Positions 27,061 to 35,586 of a stretch of DNA of 64,000 bases are shown piece by piece (position 1 is the first letter of the stretch; each line of letters starts with the position of its first letter). Source of the stretch: Microbacterium sp. SORGH_AS_0888 (GTDB lineage: Bacteria; Actinomycetota; Actinomycetes; Actinomycetales; Microbacteriaceae); assembly GCF_030818905.1 (NCBI RefSeq), contig NZ_JAUTAZ010000001.1, positions 3,574,260-3,638,259 of the forward strand, written 5' to 3'. The translations under genes and the position numbers were made by a program. Below the pieces are notes generated by a model. That model saw only the letters and a program-made list of their open reading frames with translations. It was not told the origin of the DNA and made no database searches.

Positions 27061-28176
27061 ATGCCGATCGACCAGTACGGAGACGCCCGCCTCGACGGTG
27101 TGTCGATCCGGAGCCTTCCCAAGGTGTCGTTGCACGATCACCTGGACGGCGCCGTGCGCCCCGACACGATCGTGGAGCTCGCCGACGAGATGGGCGTGAC
27201 CCTGCCGGTGGCGGACGCCGACGATCTGGGCGACTGGATCGGAGAGCAGGCCGACAGCGGCTCGCTCGTCGACTTCCTCAAGCCGTTCGAGGTCGTGACG
27301 CAGGTGATGCAGACCCGCGAGGGGCTGCGTCGCATCGCGCGCGAGTTCGTCGAGGATCTCGCGGCCGACGGCGTCATCTACGGCGAGACGCGCTGGGCGC
27401 CGGAGAACCACGTCGCGGGCGGGCTCAGCATGGCCGAGGCGGTGGAGGCCGTGCAGGAGGGCATCGAGGAGGGCGAGGACGCCGCCGCCGACGCGGGCCG
27501 CGACATCCGCGTCGGGCAGATCCTCGCGGCGATGCGGCAGAACGGTCGTTCCGCCGAGGTCGCGCGCCTGGCGATCGATCTGCGCGAACGCGGGGTCGTG
27601 GGCTTCGACCTGGCAGGCCCGGAGGAGGGCTTCCCCGTTTCGCAGCACCGTCCGGCCCTCACGATGCTGGCGGACGCGTTCTTCCCCGTGACCCTGCATG
27701 CCGGCGAGGCCGACGGACTCGCCTCGATCCGCTCGGCGCTCCTGGACGGCAGGGCGCTCCGGCTCGGCCACGGTGTGCGCATCGCGCAGGACATCGAGGT
27801 CGTCTCGCGCTCGGGTGAGACGGTCGAGGTCGTGCTCGGCGACCTCGCCCGCTGGATCCGCGACCGCGAGATACCGCTCGAGCTGTCGGTGACCTCGAAT
27901 CTGCAGACCGGGGCGATCGCGGCCTGGGGCGAAGAGGTCGAGGACCACCCCTTCGACCTGCTGTATCAGCTGGGGTTCTCGGTGACGGTCAACGTCGACG
28001 ACCGCACGATGTGCCGTACCTCCCTCACGCGCGAGCTCGCACTGCTGGCGGAGACGTTCGACTACGGTCTCGACGACCTGGAGCGGTTCCAGCTCAACGC
28101 CGCGGCCGGGGCGTTCCTGCCCGTGGAGGAGCGCGAGGAGCTCATCGACCTCATCTCCGACGGCTTCGCCTCCTAG
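27061..28176 (+). CDS. add: Adenosine deaminase
   Basis: Zinc enzyme converting adenosine/deoxyadenosine to inosine/deoxyinosine. In the 371-residue product H25 and H27 (SLHDHLDG) bind zinc, and TLHAGE holds H213 and catalytic E216. HGVRIAQD and SVTVNVDDRTMCRT supply the remaining histidine and aspartates. It starts at ATG 27061 with GAGGAGAACC upstream, 20 bases after deoA, as the last gene of the salvage operon. A complex hairpin begins three bases after the stop. Confidence 0.95.
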   Translation: MPIDQYGDARLDGVSIRSLPKVSLHDHLDGAVRPDTIVELADEMGVTLPVADADDLGDWIGEQADSGSLVDFLKPFEVVTQVMQTREGLRRIAREFVEDLAADGVIYGETRWAPENHVAGGLSMAEAVEAVQEGIEEGEDAAADAGRDIRVGQILAAMRQNGRSAEVARLAIDLRERGVVGFDLAGPEEGFPVSQHRPALTMLADAFFPVTLHAGEADGLASIRSALLDGRALRLGHGVRIAQDIEVVSRSGETVEVVLGDLARWIRDREIPLELSVTSNLQTGAIAAWGEEVEDHPFDLLYQLGFSVTVNVDDRTMCRTSLTRELALLAETFDYGLDDLERFQLNAAAGAFLPVEEREELIDLISDGFAS

Positions 28177-28179
28177 CCC

Positions 28180-28249
28180 GTGTCCCCTCCGCGCGAGCGC
28201 GGAACACCCGCCGTCCGGCTGCGATCCCGCCGCCGGACGGCGGGGACAC
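28180..28249. terminator. Nested hairpin region between convergent add and mtlD
   Basis: Outer arms GTGTCCCC (28180-28187) and GGGGACAC (28242-28249) enclose a small stem TCCGCG-CGAG-CGCGGA and a 13-bp perfect stem CCCGCCGTCCGGC (28207-28219) with 28232-28244. It lies between two convergent stops, so it probably ends both transcripts. No U-tract is seen. Confidence 0.7.
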
Positions 28250-28261
28250 CCGCGGGCGGGG

Positions 28262-29410
28262 CTACAGGGCGGACTGGCGCGCGGAGACGGCCGCGGCGAC
28301 GGGCGCGAACAGCGGATGCGCGGGGTCGAGGCCCGTCACCTGCTCGGTGAAGGATGCGGCGTCGCGCTCGCGCAGCAGCCGTTGCAGCTCGACCGCCTCC
28401 GGGTCCGCCGGAGCGGCGAACTCGAGCGCCGCGGCGATCGTCGCCACGAGCGCCGTGGTGGACAGGCCGCGCTCCGCGGCCTCCGCCGCCGGACCGATGA
28501 AGCGCTCGTGCCGTGAGAGCTTGCGCAGCGGCTGACGTCCCACTCGCCAGACCGTGTCCGGCAGCCGGGGGTTGCGGAAGCGGCCGATGATCGTCTCGCG
28601 GTAGCGCGCCAGCTCGTCCGGCGCGAACTCGTGCTTCGCGACGAGCGCGGCCGAGGTCTCGGCCAGAGTCGCAGAGACCGCCTCGGCGATCTCGGCGACC
28701 GCCAGGGCGTCGGAGATCCGCTCGATGCCGGCCCGCGCTCCGAAGTAGGCCGTGGCCGCGTGGCCCGTGTTGACCGTGAAGAGCTTGCGCTCGATGTAGG
28801 GGGTCAGCTCGTCGACGAAGTGCGCGCCCGGGATGCTCGGCAGCCGGTCGCCGAAGGGCGCGCGCTCGATCGCCCACTCGAAGTACGGCTCGACGACGAC
28901 ATCCACTCCGATGCCCTCCGGCTGGCCCGGGACGATGCGGTCGACCGCGGTGTTCGCGAACACGGCGCGGGTGGCCAGCTCGGGCCAGTCCGCGCCGGCC
29001 GACTCCGCTGCGAGCGCGCGCAGGGTGTCGGTCGCGCCGATCGCGTTCTCGCACGCCATGACCTGCAGCGGGGGGAGTGCGCTCGACCGGGCCCGCAGAC
29101 CCGCAACGAGCGTGGGGGCCACGAAGCGCAGCACGTTCGGGCCGACCGCCGTGGTCAGGACGTCCGCCGTGGCGATCTCGTCGACGGCGGCCTGCGGATC
29201 GCGTCCGCTGTCGACCGCGCGGAAACCGGTCACCTCGACGTCGACGCCACCGTCGCCGATCTCGTGCACCGTGTAGGAGTCGACGGCGTTGATCGCATCG
29301 ACCAGCGCGGTCGCGACGTCGGAGAACACGACCTCGTAGCCGCCCTCGTGCAGCAGCAGGCCCACGAAGCCGCGGCCGATGTTGCCGGCGCCGACCTGGA
29401 CGGCCTTCAT
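28262..29410 (-). CDS. mtlD: Mannitol-1-phosphate 5-dehydrogenase
   Basis: NAD-dependent oxidation of mannitol 1-phosphate (product of the PTS) to fructose 6-phosphate. The 382-residue product has an N-terminal Rossmann motif VQVGAGNIGRGFVGLLL, NAIGATD, VVEPYFEWAIER and the active-site NTGHAATAYFG with the conserved histidine; KLFTVN carries the lysine. ATG 29410 overlaps the mtlF stop (ATGA). It is the distal gene of the mtlA-mtlF-mtlD operon. Confidence 0.93.
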   Translation of the reverse strand: MKAVQVGAGNIGRGFVGLLLHEGGYEVVFSDVATALVDAINAVDSYTVHEIGDGGVDVEVTGFRAVDSGRDPQAAVDEIATADVLTTAVGPNVLRFVAPTLVAGLRARSSALPPLQVMACENAIGATDTLRALAAESAGADWPELATRAVFANTAVDRIVPGQPEGIGVDVVVEPYFEWAIERAPFGDRLPSIPGAHFVDELTPYIERKLFTVNTGHAATAYFGARAGIERISDALAVAEIAEAVSATLAETSAALVAKHEFAPDELARYRETIIGRFRNPRLPDTVWRVGRQPLRKLSRHERFIGPAAEAAERGLSTTALVATIAAALEFAAPADPEAVELQRLLRERDAASFTEQVTGLDPAHPLFAPVAAAVSARQSAL

Positions 29411-29844
29411 TCGTTCACCATGGACAGTTCCTGGAACAGCGCTTCGGGGGTCCGGGTCGCCTTCAGCCGCTCGACGTCGTCCTCGTCCGAGAACAGGATC
29501 GCGATCTGCGACAGGATCTCGAGGTGCTCGTCGCCGCGGCCCGCGATCCCGATGACGAACCGGACCGGGTTGCCGTCCCAGTCGACGCCGCCGTCGTAGC
29601 GGATCACCGCGAGGGCCGAGGAGAGGATCGCGTCCTTCGTCTCGTTCGTGCCGTGGGGGATCGCCAGCTCGTTGCCCATATAGGTCGAGACGGTCTCCTC
29701 CCGCTGCAGCATGGCGTCGAAGTACGCGGGCGTCACCGCGCCGGCGGCTTCGAGCATGTCGGCGGCCTCGCGGATCGCCTCGTCCCGGCTCGCCGAGCCC
29801 GGATGGATGCGTACCTGCCCGATGTTGAGAACCTCGCCCGCCAT
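29407..29844 (-). CDS. mtlF: Mannitol-specific PTS enzyme IIA
   Basis: A 145-residue phosphocarrier. The phosphorylated histidine is H64 in LAIPHGTNETK, the mannitol/fructose IIA signature. GIAGRGDEHLEILSQIA is the second conserved block. It starts at ATG 29844 after AAGGACGG; upstream codons in the same frame belong to the intergenic spacer. It transfers phosphate from HPr to the IIB domain of MtlA, encoded just upstream. Confidence 0.92.
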   Translation of the reverse strand: MAGEVLNIGQVRIHPGSASRDEAIREAADMLEAAGAVTPAYFDAMLQREETVSTYMGNELAIPHGTNETKDAILSSALAVIRYDGGVDWDGNPVRFVIGIAGRGDEHLEILSQIAILFSDEDDVERLKATRTPEALFQELSMVNE

Positions 29845-29885
29845 GATCCGTCCTTCCGTGTTTCTGTCTGCGCTGTGGGGGTTCC

Positions 29886-29947
29886 GGCCGGTCCGACCGG
29901 CCGTGTGGTCGAAGGGAGAAGGGGGAGCCGGATACCGCGGCTCCCCC
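29886..29947 (-). promoter_or_regulatory. Two hairpins in the mtlA-mtlF spacer
   Basis: In the minus direction the first is GGGGGAGCCG with CGGCTCCCCC (29938-29947 / 29921-29930, 7-base loop), just after the restored mtlA stop. The second is GGCCGGTC-G-GACCGGCC (29886-29902). They probably partition or stabilise the message, giving different levels of MtlA and MtlF. Confidence 0.55.
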
Positions 29948-29953
29948 TGGTCC

Positions 29954-31505
29954 TCACTCTGCCTTCTGCTGGGCCACCCTGTCCACGACCTCGTCATACC
30001 GCGGCGAGTTCATGAAGTTGTCGACCGAGACGTGGATGGCGTCGGGCGCCTGCTGGCGGGGCGCGATCGGTCAGCTGGTTCTGCGTGATGACCAGATCCG
30101 CGGAGTCGTCAAGGTTCGCGATCGCCTTGTTGGTGACCGTGACGCCCTCGACGCCCGCCTTCTTGATCTTGTTGCGGAGGACGCTCGCCCCCATGGCGGA
30201 GGAGCCCATGCCGGCATCGCAGGCGAACACGATGTTCGTGATCGGACGCTCGACCGTCGTGGCGGAGGCGGCACCGTCGTCCGCCTGGGTCGTCGCCCTA
30301 CCACGAAGATTCTCCAGGTGGTCGCTGGACTTGCCCTTGGACGCCTCGGTCTGCGTGATCGCCGCGCCGAAGGCGTCGTCGGTGGCCGCGAGGGCGGCGA
30401 GGTCCCGCTTGCGGGAGGCTCGCAGGATAGCCGCCGCGATGAGGAACGTCACGGCGGCCGAAAGGACCACCGATAGGATGACCGCCGCATAGGCGCCGGG
30501 CGCGGTCTGCAGCAGCACCGCGAGGATGCTCCCTGGCGCCGCGGGTGCGCGCAAGGCGCCGCCGAGCAGCATGTTCGTCGTGACCCCGGTCATGCCACCG
30601 GCGATGAGGGCCACGATCAGCACGGGCTTCATCAGTGCGAACGGGAAGTACACCTCGTGGATGCCGCCGAGGAACTGGATGATCGCGGCGCCCGGCGCCG
30701 AGGCGCGCGCCGCGCCGATGCCGAAGAACGCGAACGCCAGCAGCAGGCCGAGACCAGGGCCGGGGTTCGCCTCCAAGAGGAACAAGATCGACTTGCCGGA
30801 CTCCGACGCCTGCTGCGTGCCGAGCGGCGTCAGCACGCCGTGGTTGATCGCGTTGTTGAGGAAGAAGACCTTCGCGGGTTCGATGAGGATGCTCGTGAGG
30901 GGCAGGAGGTTGTTCTGAACGAGCCAGTTGACCGCCGTGCTGAGCGCCTCCATCAGGCCGTTCACGAGCCACGCGATGGGGTAGAAACCCGCGATCGCCA
31001 TGATGAAGCCCCAGATGCCGGCCGAGAACATGTTCACGAGCATCTCGAACCCGGCGCGGATCCTGCCCTCCCACAGCCCGTCGAGGAGCTTCATCGTGTA
31101 CGCCGACAACGGCCCCATGATCATCGCCCCGATGAACATGTGGATCTCGCCCAACTGGTTGTCGGCGGGCTGTGTGAGGTTGAACTGCGCGATCAGATAG
31201 TCGGAGCCCGCGATCGCGCCGAACGTCCCGATCGCGCCGACGACGCCGCCGCGGATGCCGTAGACCATGCTCCCGCCGGTGTAGGCGATGATGATCGGCA
31301 GCAGATAGTGGATGAAGGGGCCGACCAAGGTCGCGAGCGCCGGGTTGGGGGTCCACCCCACCTGGATGAAGAACGCCGTGAAGATGCCCCAGGCGATCAA
31401 CGCCGGGATGTTCGGCATGATCATGCCGGACAGGAACGTGCCGAATCGCTGGATCCCGACGCGTGCGCGGTTGCCGCCACCCGTGGTGGCTGACGTCGTT
31501 GTCAT
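29954..31505 (-). CDS. mtlA: Mannitol-specific PTS enzyme IICB, C-terminus frameshifted by one extra base
   Basis: Membrane transporter that phosphorylates mannitol during uptake. The IIC domain (about 15-370) shows ten or so hydrophobic stretches and the conserved NNAINHGVLTPLG and GGIHEVYFPF. The IIB domain has phosphorylated C429 in VFACDAGMGSSAM. After LVITQNQLTDRA a GGGG run (30058-30061, plus strand) shifts the frame. As written, the last 20 or so residues are wrong and the stop falls near 29994. Dropping one base restores RQQAPDAIHVSVDNF, NSPRYDEVVDRVAQQ and a stop at 29954, giving 516 residues (1552 minus 1 divides by 3). It starts at ATG 31505 with AAAGAGACGGAT upstream. Confidence 0.9.
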
Positions 31506-31534
31506 ATCCGTCTCTTTCTGTGTGGTGGTGCGTG

Positions 31535-33214
31535 TTACAAGGAGCTGGTGGCCGCCACCGCCCGTGCCGCCGCGCGCGCGGAGTCCGCATCCTCCGCCTC
31601 GAGAGCGGCCTGTGCGATGCGGCGCGCGTCGTCGAGACCGTGCTGCGCGAGGGAAGCGCGCACGTCCGCGAGCGCCGCGGGCGCCATGGAGAGGGAGGTC
31701 GCGCCCAAGCCGACGAGGACGACCGCGAGCAGCGGGTCGGCTGCGGCCTCGCCGCAGATGCCGACGGGCTTGCCGTGCGCCGCACCGGCCGTGCCGACCT
31801 CGCGGATCAGGCGCAGCACGGCGGGGTGCCACGGGTCCTGATAGCTCGCGACGGAGCCGAGCAGACGGTCGGCCGCCAGGGTGTACTGGGTCAGGTCGTT
31901 CGTTCCGATCGAGGCGAAGTCGGCCACGCGCATGACGTGGTCGGCCAGCAGCGCGGAGGAGGGGACCTCCACCATCACCCCGGCGGTGCGGATCCCGAAC
32001 TCCCGCGCGAGCGTCGTGAAGTAGCGCGTCTCCTCCACGGTGGCCACCATGGGCGCCATGACCCACAGATCGGCGGCCTCACCCGTCGCGGCGACCGCGG
32101 CGTCCGCCTCGGCGAGCGCCGTCAGCTGCTCGCGGAGGATGTCCTCGCTCGCGCGGAGCGCGCGCAGCCCGCGCAGCCCCAGGGCCGGGTTCTCCTCGTG
32201 CGCGTCGTTGAGGAACGCGAGCGGCTTGTCCGCGCCCGCGTCGAGGGCACGGACCACGACCTTGCGGCCGCGGAAGGCCTCGAGGAGTCGCTGATACGCG
32301 TCGCGCTGCTCGGCGACCGTGGGGGCGTCGGCGGAGCTGAGGAACAGGAACTCCGTACGGAACAGGCCGACGCCCTCCGCGCCGAGCTCGATCGCCTCGG
32401 TGGCCCCTGCGGGGCTCCCCAGGTTGGCGAGCAGCGGCACAGCGGTGCCGTCCGCGAGCGCGCCGGGCGTGAGGGGAGCCGTCGCCGCGGCGGCGCGCTC
32501 CGCCGCACGTCGGTGCGCATCGGCGACCTCGGCGTCGGAGGGGTCCTGCACGACGGCGCCGGCGGCGGCATCCACCACGACCGTCTCGCCGTCGCGGAGG
32601 CCGGCCGCCTGGGCCGCGCCGACGACCGCGACGATGCCCTTCTCGCGGGCCAGGATCGCGGTGTGCGAGGTCGGGCCGCCGTCGCTCGTGACGAGTGCAA
32701 GCACCTGGTCGAGGTCGAGGAGAGCCGTGTCGGCGGGCGCCAGGTCGGTCGCGACGAGAACGAAGGGATGGCCGGGGTCGGGCACTCCCGGGGCGGGGAC
32801 CCCGCGCAGTCGGGCGATCACGCGCTGCGCCACGTCGTCGAGGTCGGCGGCGCGCTCGCCGAGATAGCCGCCGACCGCGGTGAGCTGGTCGCGGAAGGTG
32901 GCGAAGGCGTCCGCGACGGCCCACTCCGCGGTCTTGCCCTGCTCCAGCCGCGTGGTGATCTCGGACTCGAGCGTCGGGTCCTCGGCCATCATGGCCTGCG
33001 CCTCGAGGACGTCCTGCGCGGCGCCGCCCGCCTGCGCTCCTCGTGCCTCCAGCTCACGGGCGACAGCGTGCACGGCCTCGCGGGCGCGGGCAGCCTCCGC
33101 CTCGGCACCGATCGTGCTCGGCTCGTCGGCGGGGGCGGGCAGGGGAGCGGCCATGCGGGCGACGGGGCCTGCGGCCACGCCCAGTCCGATTCCGACACCG
33201 TGGATCTGCGTCAT
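31535..33214 (-). CDS. ptsI: PTS Enzyme I (phosphoenolpyruvate-protein phosphotransferase)
   Basis: Transfers phosphate from PEP to HPr, the first PTS step. The 559-residue product has the swivelling-domain site GGPTSHTAILAREKG with H184, the PEP-binding GVGLFRTEFLF, the RALDAGADKPL stretch, MVEVPSSALL and GICGEAAADP near residue 500. It starts at ATG 33214 with GAAGGAAC upstream. Its position inside the mannitol cluster, 30 bases upstream of mtlA, suggests co-expression with that transporter. No HPr gene is seen in this window. Confidence 0.94.
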   Translation of the reverse strand: MTQIHGVGIGLGVAAGPVARMAAPLPAPADEPSTIGAEAEAARAREAVHAVARELEARGAQAGGAAQDVLEAQAMMAEDPTLESEITTRLEQGKTAEWAVADAFATFRDQLTAVGGYLGERAADLDDVAQRVIARLRGVPAPGVPDPGHPFVLVATDLAPADTALLDLDQVLALVTSDGGPTSHTAILAREKGIVAVVGAAQAAGLRDGETVVVDAAAGAVVQDPSDAEVADAHRRAAERAAAATAPLTPGALADGTAVPLLANLGSPAGATEAIELGAEGVGLFRTEFLFLSSADAPTVAEQRDAYQRLLEAFRGRKVVVRALDAGADKPLAFLNDAHEENPALGLRGLRALRASEDILREQLTALAEADAAVAATGEAADLWVMAPMVATVEETRYFTTLAREFGIRTAGVMVEVPSSALLADHVMRVADFASIGTNDLTQYTLAADRLLGSVASYQDPWHPAVLRLIREVGTAGAAHGKPVGICGEAAADPLLAVVLVGLGATSLSMAPAALADVRASLAQHGLDDARRIAQAALEAEDADSARAAARAVAATSSL

Positions 33215-33231
33215 GTTCTGGTGTTCCTTCG

Positions 33232-33528
33232 TCAGCGGAGGGTGGAGAGGAGTTCGAGAGTGCGGGAGCCGTCGCGGTCCGTGAAGACATCGGCGGGAAG
33301 GACGAGCGCGCGCACGCCCAGGCGCGCGGCAGCCGCCTCGACGTCGGCCGCATCCGGCAGATGCGGTCCGATCAGCACCGCATCTGCGCTCGTGAGCCGT
33401 GCATCGAGAGCCGTCCGCGACACCGCCGACGCATCGACGTCCATGCCCGCCGCGCTCGCCGCCGACCGCAGTCGTTGCGCGACGAAGGTGCTCGACGCCC
33501 CAGCGCCGCACACCACGAGGATCTGCAC
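33232..33528 (-). CDS. Small PTS enzyme IIB (lactose/chitobiose-type fold)
   Basis: A 98-residue protein beginning MQILVVCGAGASSTFVAQRLR; C7 in the P-loop is the expected phosphocysteine. The fold family is the lactose/chitobiose IIB group rather than the mannitol IIB already fused to MtlA. The start is GTG 33528 after a strong AAGGAGG. It lies 17 bases before ptsI and is the first gene of the operon. No matching IIC is nearby, so it may be a regulatory phospho-acceptor for the divergent PRD regulator or a leftover of another transporter. Confidence 0.78.
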   Translation of the reverse strand: MQILVVCGAGASSTFVAQRLRSAASAAGMDVDASAVSRTALDARLTSADAVLIGPHLPDAADVEAAAARLGVRALVLPADVFTDRDGSRTLELLSTLR

Positions 33529-33650
33529 CGACCCGCCTCCTTCCTCTCCATCCTGGGAAACCGCCCACAAGGCTTCAACCAGATGTTCTTCCGCCCCCGA
33601 GGAAAGCGGGCTCCGGGGCGTGATGGAATGGGAGGGAAGCGGAGGAACCG

Positions 33651-35558
33651 GTGACGAGAGCGAGACAGGACCGCGTGCTGGCGCTGCTCGTCCGCGAGCA
33701 CGACTGGATGACGGCGGCGGCCCTCGCGGACGCCCTGGGCGTGACACCCCGCAGCATCCGCAGCTACGTCACGGCCCTCAACGCACGCGCGGCGGGCGCG
33801 ATCGAGTCGGGACCGCAGGGGTACCGGGCCGGAAGCGAGGCGCCGGCGGCGCTGCAGGAGACCTCGGATGCGGCGACCCCGCGCGACCGCCTCCACGCGA
33901 TCGTCCGGGCGCTGCTGGACGTGCCCGAGGGCATCGACGTGTTCGAGACCGCGGACCGCCTCTTCGTGAGCTCCGCGACGATCGAGGCCGATCTCTCCCG
34001 GATCCGCGGTCTGCTCTCGGGCACCGAGCTGACGCTCGAGCGGTCCGCCTCGCGCGCCCGGCTCACCGGTGCCGAGATGGGCACGCGGCGACTGCTCTCC
34101 CGGCTCGTGCACGACGAGATGGATGCCGGATCCTTCGACCTCGTGGCGTTGCGGCGCACGCTCGGCGAGGGATCCGTCGCCCCCCGCGCGTTCGGCCCGT
34201 TCAAGACGGCGCTCGTGGCCGGGCTCACCGATCTCGGCTACTTCGTCAACGAGTACGGCATCGCGGACGTCATCACCCACATCGGCATCGCGGCCGACCG
34301 GGTCGCCGCCGGGCGACCCCTCGAGGAGGGCGTCGGCGTCGCCACGCCCGCCCAGCGGGCCGTCGCGCAGCTGCTGGAGCGGCTCATCGGGGAGCACATG
34401 GACGTCGTGCTCGGCGCCGGGGACCTCCTCCACCTGGCGACGCTCGTGCTCACCCGTGTCGTCGCGCCGGGCGCGGCCGCCGAGGCCCGGGCGCCCCTGG
34501 ACCCCGAGGTCGAGCAGGTCGTGCGGGAGGTCGTGGCGGAGGCGGCCGCCGAGTTCCTCGTCGAGATCGCCGCCCCCGACTTCGTCCAGCGTCTGGGGCT
34601 GCACGTGCAGAACCTGCGTGCCCGGGCGCGCGAGCAGGCGTGGAGCCGCAACCCGCTGACGAAGTCGCTCAAGGCGACCTACCCGATGATCTTCGAGGTC
34701 GCCGTGTACATCGCGAGCCGATTGCACGAGCGCCTCGACATCCCGCTGCTGGATGACGAGATCGCCTACATCGCGATGCACGTCGGCGGACAGCTGGAGC
34801 GCAGCCGCCGCGCCGATCAGCTCCTGTCGGCGACGATCGTGTGCCCCGGCTACTACGAGCTGCACGAGCTCCTGCGCTCGAGCATCGACCGCTCGCTCGG
34901 CCAGGCGATCGAGGTCGTCGAGGTGACGACGCGCGTCGATCCGGACTGGGCCTCGATCGACACCGATCTCGTGCTCACCACGATCGATCCGCCCATCGCG
35001 GGGGACCGGTTCGTGCACATCCAGCCGTTCCTCACCCCCGCGGACGTCGAACGGGTGCAGGCCGTGGCGGGCCGCATCCGCCGCGGCAAGCGCCTCGCCC
35101 GGCTCCGCGCGGAGCTGGAGCGGTACTTCGATCCGGCGGCGTTCCTGCGCGGGCTGCCCGCCGACGGCGACGAGGAGAGCGTCATCCGCCGGCTGGGCGG
35201 GATGCTGGTCGCCCGCGGCGCGATCGACGAGGACTACCTCGACCGGGCGGTCGAGCGGGAGCGGCTCTCCTCGACCGCGTTCACCGACGCCCTGGCGGTC
35301 CCGCACGCGCTGGGGATGACGGCGTCCCGCACCGCGATCGCGATCGGGATCGCGGACCAGCCGCGGCCATGGGGGAGCGGACGGGTGCAGGTCGTGGCGT
35401 TCGCCGCGTTCTCGGAGGGCGATCGGGAGGCGTTCCAGACCGTCTTCGAGCAGTTCGTGGAGGTGTTCAGCGAGTGGGAGTCGGTGCAGCGGATCGTGCG
35501 TCGCGGCACCGACTTCTCCGCCTTCCTCGACGAGCTGGTCGCCGTCATCGACGGATGA
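33651..35558 (+). CDS. mtlR: PRD-containing PTS-regulated transcriptional activator (BglG/MtlR type)
   Basis: A 635-residue multi-domain regulator. In order: N-terminal HTH (MTAAALADALGVTPRSIRSY, about 20-40), a second helical domain, PRD1 and PRD2 (about 170-385, with histidines in VITHIGIA and YIAMHVGGQLE), an EIIB-like segment (VCPGYYELHELL, cysteine present), and a C-terminal EIIA-like domain with VPHALGMTASRTAIAIG, whose histidine matches the phosphorylation site. The start is GTG 33651 after GGAGG. It is divergent from the mannitol operon with 122 bases between, so phosphorylation by the PTS probably tunes its activity at that promoter. Confidence 0.83.
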   Translation: MTRARQDRVLALLVREHDWMTAAALADALGVTPRSIRSYVTALNARAAGAIESGPQGYRAGSEAPAALQETSDAATPRDRLHAIVRALLDVPEGIDVFETADRLFVSSATIEADLSRIRGLLSGTELTLERSASRARLTGAEMGTRRLLSRLVHDEMDAGSFDLVALRRTLGEGSVAPRAFGPFKTALVAGLTDLGYFVNEYGIADVITHIGIAADRVAAGRPLEEGVGVATPAQRAVAQLLERLIGEHMDVVLGAGDLLHLATLVLTRVVAPGAAAEARAPLDPEVEQVVREVVAEAAAEFLVEIAAPDFVQRLGLHVQNLRARAREQAWSRNPLTKSLKATYPMIFEVAVYIASRLHERLDIPLLDDEIAYIAMHVGGQLERSRRADQLLSATIVCPGYYELHELLRSSIDRSLGQAIEVVEVTTRVDPDWASIDTDLVLTTIDPPIAGDRFVHIQPFLTPADVERVQAVAGRIRRGKRLARLRAELERYFDPAAFLRGLPADGDEESVIRRLGGMLVARGAIDEDYLDRAVERERLSSTAFTDALAVPHALGMTASRTAIAIGIADQPRPWGSGRVQVVAFAAFSEGDREAFQTVFEQFVEVFSEWESVQRIVRRGTDFSAFLDELVAVIDG

Positions 35559-35586
35559 CGATCCCCGCTCCGCCCGCGAGGTGCGC

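Noticed and set aside
31463..34756. A 1097-codon open frame on the plus strand opposite mtlA/ptsI and across the regulator gene
   Set aside because: It is antisense to ptsI and out of frame with mtlR. There is no motif or ribosome binding site, and it crosses a divergent promoter.
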